A stretch of DNA of 64,000 nucleotides from Chiridota heheva. Lineage: Eukaryota > Echinodermata > Holothuroidea > Apodida > Chiridotidae. The notes beneath the pieces were generated by a model. That model saw only the letters and a program-made list of their open reading frames with translations, had not been told where the DNA came from and did no database searches. This document shows positions 61,101 through 64,000 of this stretch, piece by piece (within the stretch, counting starts at the first letter, position 1; each line of letters starts with the position of its first letter). Location: assembly GCA_020152595.1 (NCBI GenBank), contig JAIGNY010002799.1, positions 62,001 through 126,000 on the forward strand. Reading direction: 5' to 3'. A program made the position numbers and the translations under genes.

Positions 61101-63152
61101 ATTTAGTTTTTAATATTCGTAACTGGTGAGGGCCAGAACATGGCGCTCATTTGACAGCCAAATGAAAGCTTAGATTCGATTGAAATTCGCAAACTCAAGA
61201 AAATATGTTTTATTATAAAACAAGCAAAGGATTTAAAATACCTGGAGGGGGCCTAGGAGTAACGCTCTGAAAGCGCTACAATTTTAATCATTAGAGCCAA
61301 ATAAAATCTTACATTTGGGCCAAAATTTTCCCCCCCCCCTCCCCTGCTCTCTCTCCCCAAACACCTTCCTCCGCTCCAACATTTTAGGTTAAAAAGCTGA
61401 GATTTCTGGACTGGGGCCAAATATATAGATTATTCCAAATTTCTGCCTTTTGCCAACTGCCCTCCGGCCTTCTTTGTTACAATTGAAAAATGTTATGTAC
61501 AGGGTACCAAAATTTCAACAAAAGCACTTTTAATTTGTCCGGGAAAAAAAACAATGGAGGCCCTCGCCACTGACACGCTGAAGACTGGGCTGTTGAGTGT
61601 GAATTTGGATCATGCAGACTTGATTTAGAATCTTGTCAAATATAATTATACTGAAATACCAAGTTCAATTAATTTTATGCAACTCAGAAAAGGATGAAAA
61701 TCCTTCTAAACCATTCAAAAGACCCCTTATTTGCTTTTCACATTGTTTGGGACATTAAATATTCTGAATCATGATCAATACAATTGATTAATCGTAATGT
61801 AAATATTTCCGAATTTGGTACTGATGATTAATAACTTTCCCAATTCTTATAAAACTCGTTATCAAATTTTCCTATTTTCCTGAACTTTGGTTCTCAATAT
61901 CTTGATCTAAATTCACAAATCATGGAAATTGTCATGGCTGCAAAGTTAAAAAGAAAAGGAAAATAGAGAGTACTTTTATGACCGATAAAGGTTTAAATAT
62001 TTTCAGGTGAAGTTAAGAGGGGATGGAAAGGGGAATGGGGATGGGAAGGGGAATGGGGAGGGAGAGGAAAAGGGGAGGGAGAGGGGAAAGGTGGATGGAA
62101 GGGGAAAGGTGGATGGAAGGGGAAAGGTGGATGGAAGGGGAAAGGTGGATGGAAGGGGAAAGGTGGATGAAAGGGGAGGACATTAAAAATTGTCATACTT
62201 TTAGACCGTACATGCTTTCAAAATATGTCAGTCAAATAAGTGTCCTTCAAATCCTGTGCCCTTGGATCTGGATTCAAACATCTCCCGCCTCCCCTCACAG
62301 GTGAAACTAAAATACTTTGTTTTTGGTTCAGATCCTCATTAGAAATTTTAAATAATTGAAGTGCCCTCATTGAATTTTGCCCCAAGTTTCTCCCGACATA
62401 CCTGCCAAATCTCTATACGTTCGCTTGTTGCAAATTTGATATTTTTGAAGTTTGAAAGCACACGAATTGTGCATACATATGTAGGCTAAAGCGTGATGTT
62501 CAGCTGTGTACAAATCGTTGCATGTTTTCACCGATAAGATGTTCCGCATGCATGTTCAAAATGCCCGGATGACCAAATATTCTATTTGACATGACATTTA
62601 TCCTTGTATTTTTTTTTCTTTCTACTGTTGTCACATCTGAACCAACAAAACGGTTAAATAGATAGTTTGATTAATTGTTTGAAGAGACTCATCTGCACTT
62701 CAACATTAAAGGCTGAATTGTGCCAGAGGGGGTCAATATGAAGAATTGGTGTATCAAACAGAACGTAAACAAAAAGGTGCAAAAAGTATAACAACGGAAT
62801 AGACGTAACCAATCAAGAGAGACTTATATTTCGGTTTCAATTTATTTTTATTTTATCAATGGGAAGGAGGGGGATTAAACAGAATGTAAACAGAAAGGTG
62901 CAAAAAGTATAACAACGGAATAGACGTAACCAATCACGAGAGAGTTATATTTCGGTTTCAATTTATTTTTATTTTAACAGAGGGGGGAGGAGTGAAGAGA
63001 GCAGATCAAATGATATGGCAAATAATAGAGAGGTTCCAGGATATTTTGTTTAGTTCCTTTGATATCACATACCTGAACCACTGAATTCTTGTGTGTGGCA
63101 TGGAATCCAGGACGTAGTCCCATCTTGAAGCCCATTCCACATTCTTCTCTTC
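43109..63152 (-). CDS. TM9SF2: Transmembrane 9 superfamily member 2 (nonaspanin), C-terminal part, 9 exons
   Basis: Join in reading order: 63152-63073, 59568-59463, 58836-58704, 53563-53445, 51000-50783, 49573-49422, 48413-48302, 45194-45023, 43176-43109. All borders are GT..AG. The 1160 nt fall one short of 387 codons because of the suspected missing T in exon 4. Seen: EMP70/TM9 family blocks in order: [89 protein letters not shown] and the C-terminal KIYSVIKVD. The VRTNQIPRQ block and the KVD end fit TM9SF2; TM9SF4 ends in KID. Family knowledge: about 660 residues, nine membrane spans after a large luminal N-terminal domain; resides in endosome/Golgi membranes and affects glycosylation and sorting. 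About 275 N-terminal residues are outside the window. Confidence 0.94.
43868..44423. mobile_element. Family 2 inverted-repeat element copy 3
   Basis: Left TTAAAGAAATAGTTCCGTGA, right GCATGGAGATATTCCTTTAA. Abuts family 1 copy 4, sharing the TTAA at 44420-44423. Confidence 0.65.
44420..44967. mobile_element. Family 1 inverted-repeat element copy 4
   Basis: Left end TTAAAGAATTTGTTCAAGG, right end inverted AAAGGATTTGTTCAGGGGTC. Interior keeps ATCTGAGGCTATGACATCAC. Its left TTAA is also the right TTAA of the neighbouring family 2 element. Confidence 0.68.
45023..45194 (-). CDS. TM9SF2: TM9SF2 visible exon 8
   Basis: [35 protein letters not shown], then [20 protein letters not shown] and C plus one base. 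Acceptor TTTTCCCAG, donor GTG|GTAAGT. Confidence 0.94.
45322..46014. repeat. 14-15-bp minisatellite, about 46 units
   Basis: Unit CATAGGAAAGGCACC or CCATAGGAAAGGCACC. Open in several frames, but not coding; within a TM9SF2 intron. Confidence 0.95.
46413..47020. mobile_element. Family 2 inverted-repeat element copy 4 with duplicated left end
   Basis: Left end TTAAAGGAATATTCCCATGG occurs twice, at 46413 and 46448, within a 35-bp direct duplication (46401-46435, 46436-46470) that includes the outside flank GGCTAGTCAAAG. Right end CTATGGGAATATTCCTTTC. Confidence 0.65.
47157..47210 (-). mobile_element. LINE copy G, short 3'-end fragment (subfamily 2)
   Basis: About 54 bp, TTTGTTTGTTGATGTTTAAT then GGCACCGCGACAGTCAAGAG, ending at TGTGC. 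In TM9SF2 intron between exons 7 and 8, same strand as the gene. Confidence 0.6.
47722..48295 (-). mobile_element. CR1-like LINE fragment next to TM9SF2 exon 7
   Basis: Minus frame 48311-47958: [54 protein letters not shown] and FKSKLKAHL, the standard C-terminus of CR1-group RT. 3' end is a short TCAATCAATCAA tail at 47722. 5'-truncated within about 15 nt of the exon 7 donor. Confidence 0.78.
48302..48413 (-). CDS. TM9SF2: TM9SF2 visible exon 7
   Basis: Completes W, then [20 protein letters not shown] and [17 protein letters not shown]. Acceptor GTTCACAG, donor GAG|GTAAGT. A CR1-like LINE fragment starts within about 15 nt of this donor. Confidence 0.94.
48995..49345. repeat. About 74-bp repeat, 4-5 units
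   Basis: Units with ACAGCAAAATTCCAGGACAT and AATCCACCTATACCTGG; ends about 75 bp from the exon 6 donor of TM9SF2. Confidence 0.8.
49422..49573 (-). CDS. TM9SF2: TM9SF2 visible exon 6
   Basis: [20 protein letters not shown] then [17 protein letters not shown] and a span ending FFILNSI plus TG. The family signature loop [13 protein letters not shown] is intact. Acceptor TTTTCAG, donor CTG|GTAAGT. Confidence 0.95.
49635..49911 (+). mobile_element. tRNA-derived SINE with target duplication
   Basis: A-box-like TAGCGGTTATC at 49648-49658 and B box GGTTCAAGCC at 49687-49696, a tRNA-unrelated body, and a (CT)n tail. Flanks TGTGAGCTTTTATCTA (49619) and TGTGAGCTTTTTCTA (49912) form a near-perfect duplication. 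In the TM9SF2 intron between exons 5 and 6, antisense to the gene. Confidence 0.82.
50783..51000 (-). CDS. TM9SF2: TM9SF2 visible exon 5
   Basis: [20 protein letters not shown], then [20 protein letters not shown] and two further spans, ending GAYFGFKKR. Acceptor CCACAACAG, donor AGG|GTAAGT, phase 0. Confidence 0.95.
51480..52388. repeat. 61-bp minisatellite, about 15 units
   Basis: Unit CCCTCTTTCACATTTAATGT plus ACTATTCATCGCACAATAAC and ACCACACTTTACAACACCTTT. Confidence 0.93.
52553..52765. repeat. About 31-bp repeat, 6-7 units
   Basis: Unit CCAGAAATGCCTTGAAACAA plus TACAGTGCCAT. Confidence 0.88.
52962..53026. repeat. 17-bp repeat
   Basis: ATTATGGGAGATATTAA, four units. Confidence 0.8.
53083..53274. 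repeat. 18-bp-based repeat
   Basis: CATGACCAGCACAAGCCC and CATGTCCAGCACATGCCC variants, about 10 units. Confidence 0.88.
53445..53563 (-). CDS. TM9SF2: TM9SF2 visible exon 4, with an apparent 1-base deletion
   Basis: The entry phase set by exon 3 gives LLFACIGF; the exit phase required by exon 5 gives [20 protein letters not shown] then [13 protein letters not shown]. The two frames meet at a run of four T (minus strand; plus 53544-53547) where family sequence GFLSPANRG predicts five. 119 nt is one short of the 120 that fits both neighbours. Either a homopolymer error or a true frameshift. Confidence 0.88.
54190..54247 (-). mobile_element. LINE copy H, 3' terminus, separated from its body
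   Basis: GTTTGATGAGGTTTAACGTC and AATGTGCCAGAGGG match the family terminus. The ORF end of apparently the same copy follows only at 56010, after an unrelated stretch and a 51-bp minisatellite. Confidence 0.55.
54248..54689. other. Unidentified insert within LINE copy H
   Basis: AT-rich DNA with a T10 run and TTCATTGCATTTATTTG at its left, which looks like the 3' end of another retroelement, then unique sequence up to the 51-bp array. No ORF of note. Confidence 0.4.
54690..55998. repeat. 51-bp minisatellite, about 25 units, inside LINE copy H
   Basis: Unit AATAGACATGAAGCTAGGAC plus CATAATAGGAAGTGCAATGG and AGTAAAGAAAT. Because 51 is a multiple of three, minus-strand frames of 345 and 393 residues stay open, but they overlap each other and are artefacts. 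Confidence 0.95.
56010..56300 (-). mobile_element. LINE copy H, ORF2 end
   Basis: Minus-strand [15 protein letters not shown] followed by CNNCHC and the broken end of ORF2. Follows the satellite at 54690-55998 without a gap. Confidence 0.7.
56521..57069. mobile_element. Family 1 inverted-repeat element copy 5
   Basis: Left end TTAAGGATTAGTTCAGTAG, right end inverted TTAAAGAATTAGTTGATTGG. Arms share GAAACAAGATGGTGGTGAAA and its inverted partner. In TM9SF2 intron. Confidence 0.7.
57070..58703. other. TM9SF2 intron part with higher CpG content
   Basis: 57200-58260 has more CpG and less repeat than the rest; contains AAGATGGCGCC (58090), a YY1-like core, and CTAACGTTAGG (57888). No exon is supported. 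It might be an internal promoter or an old gene remnant; this is speculative. Confidence 0.3.
58704..58836 (-). CDS. TM9SF2: TM9SF2 visible exon 3
   Basis: [20 protein letters not shown] then [15 protein letters not shown] and a membrane span to ITL. Acceptor GTGTACAG, donor TCT|GTGAGT, end phase 1. Confidence 0.94.
59463..59568 (-). CDS. TM9SF2: TM9SF2 visible exon 2
   Basis: [20 protein letters not shown] is the membrane span, followed by [15 protein letters not shown]. Acceptor TTTTACAG, donor ACG|GTAAGA. Confidence 0.94.
60315..60442. repeat. TTA/TAT trinucleotide microsatellite
   Basis: (TTA)n with TCA and CTA interruptions. Confidence 0.9.
60443..62017. other. TM9SF2 intron, unique part
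   Basis: AT-rich with C runs near 61330; no exon or repeat recognised. 49927-50782, 51001-51479, 53564-54189 and 63606-64000 likewise. Confidence 0.4.
62018..62182. repeat. 18-bp purine-rich repeat
   Basis: GGGGAAAGGTGGATGGAA, about five clean units after a degenerate start; strongly purine-biased on the plus strand. Confidence 0.9.
62755..62985. repeat. About 120-bp tandem duplication
   Basis: GGTGCAAAAAGTATAACAAC and CGGAATAGACGTAACCAATC occur twice, with TTTCGGTTTCAATTTATTTT. Confidence 0.88.
63073..63152 (-). CDS. TM9SF2: TM9SF2 visible exon 1
   Basis: [20 protein letters not shown] then TRIQWF plus two bases; this is the end of the luminal domain just before the first span of the C-terminal bundle. 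Acceptor TTTTCTAG, donor CAG|GTATGT. A further exon must lie to the right. Confidence 0.92.
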
Positions 63153-63374
63153 CTAGAAAACATGAATAAAATTGAAATTGTGAATAAATATTTGGAATTG
63201 ACAAAAAAGTTAAGTAATTTTCTTTACAAATTACTTGTTAAGAAAGTGAGGGTGATACATCACTCTGTCACAGTACATTTTCTACACCAACCATATTCAA
63301 ACAATCGTATTGCAGTCATGTAAACTTAAGTTAAATGCATCCGAGCTATTTGAGGCATTGCTTATCCAAGATTA

Positions 63375-63605
63375 ACATAGTGCAAGCGGATAAGAGCATA
63401 TGACTGCCCCTGGAGGGGATGCCAGTCCATCACAGGTTAACTCTCCAGCAGTGGTGGTACTCATTTTACAGCTGAGTGGACTGGAGAAAGAAGAGTTAAG
63501 TGTCTTGCTCAAGAACACAGTGCAGCGCTCACAACGGAAGTCGAATCCAGTACCTTTCGCATACAAGCATGACTCCTTAAGCACTGAGCCACTACACCTC
63601 TTGCA
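63375..63605 (-). mobile_element. SINE core family, copy 4
   Basis: On the minus strand: GAGGTGTAGTGGCTCAGTGC, GGTACTGGATTCGACTTCC (B box), TCTTGAGCAAGACACTTAAC, CACTCAGCTGTAAAATGAG, GAGTTAACCTGTGATGGAC, GCTCTTATCCGC. Best preserved copy, with recognisable Pol III boxes. Confidence 0.75.
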
Positions 63606-64000
63606 TATAAAGTACCTTGTTCACATTTCCTTTGCATTTTTGTCCCTCTGACATACAACACAGACATACTTCAGGGGTCGAAATTGCTGCTGTTGTGAGA
63701 AGTGTTTGTTTTTACATGCAGGAATGCTGAATTTTCAAATAGCACTGTTCTGTGGAAGAGTGTTATCTTCTCAAACATACAGCATCATTATCAAACATGT
63801 TTAAAAGAAAAATGTTCCTTCCAATTTTGTTTAGGCTCGAAAAGCTTTTAATTGTCCTATATTGCCAGCGCAATCGATCATAGCTAAGCCGTTGAAAAGT
63901 TGCTTGTACATGTACTTACACAACTACCATCGGTTCCATTACATATTTACCTTGTTTATCGTTATGATACTGTATCTACCCGTCTTGAAAGATACGGGGT

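Noticed and set aside
63915-64000. Next upstream TM9SF2 exon ending at AACAAG|GTAAAT
   Set aside because: One minus-strand frame reads PVSFKTGRYSIITINK, but it does not clearly match the family before WASRWDY, so the exon cannot be supported.

Overview
The window is nuclear DNA of an animal. Genes have introns with GT..AG borders, and the AT-rich sequence between exons is packed with minisatellites, 5'-truncated LINEs, SINEs and inverted-repeat elements. Protein families, intron density and the marine-invertebrate repeat types suggest a marine deuterostome, most likely an echinoderm. That placement is inference from memory; no search was run.

Three host genes can be read exon by exon. (1) RBM18, a small RRM protein, lies on the minus strand at 24236-1863 in five exons whose phases all agree. 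They sum to 579 nt, or 192 residues plus stop; the human protein is about 190. (2) TMEM256, a small DUF423-type membrane protein, is on the plus strand at 24650-30745 in three phase-0 exons giving 113 residues, the human length. It starts 413 bp from RBM18 in the opposite direction, so the two probably share a bidirectional promoter. (3) The C-terminal part of a TM9SF2-type nonaspanin is on the minus strand at 63152-43109 in nine exons; about 386 residues are visible and the N-terminal part lies beyond the right edge. One base appears to be missing in its fourth visible exon (about 53544).

Layout: 1-1862 RBM18 downstream flank; 1863-24236 RBM18, with introns full of tandem arrays, four LINE copies of one family (A, E, B, C), a further LINE of another type and a broken multi-exonless gene of a repeated invertebrate family at 12632-16166; 24237-24649 shared promoter; 24650-30745 TMEM256; 30746-43108 intergenic, mostly repeats and an interrupted LINE relic; 43109-63152 TM9SF2; 63153-64000 its next intron, with a SINE.

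The most noteworthy points are: the 12.6-16.2 kb protein, whose spaced acidic motifs look like a FEN1/XPG-type PIN nuclease; two families of TTAA-flanked long-inverted-repeat elements, two copies of which abut and share one TTAA; eight copies of an RNase-H-bearing LINE all in the same orientation, two LINEs ending within about 25 nt of host splice donors; a 37-bp triplication covering the TM9SF2 stop codon; and signs that single-base indels, real or assembly errors, are scattered through the window.
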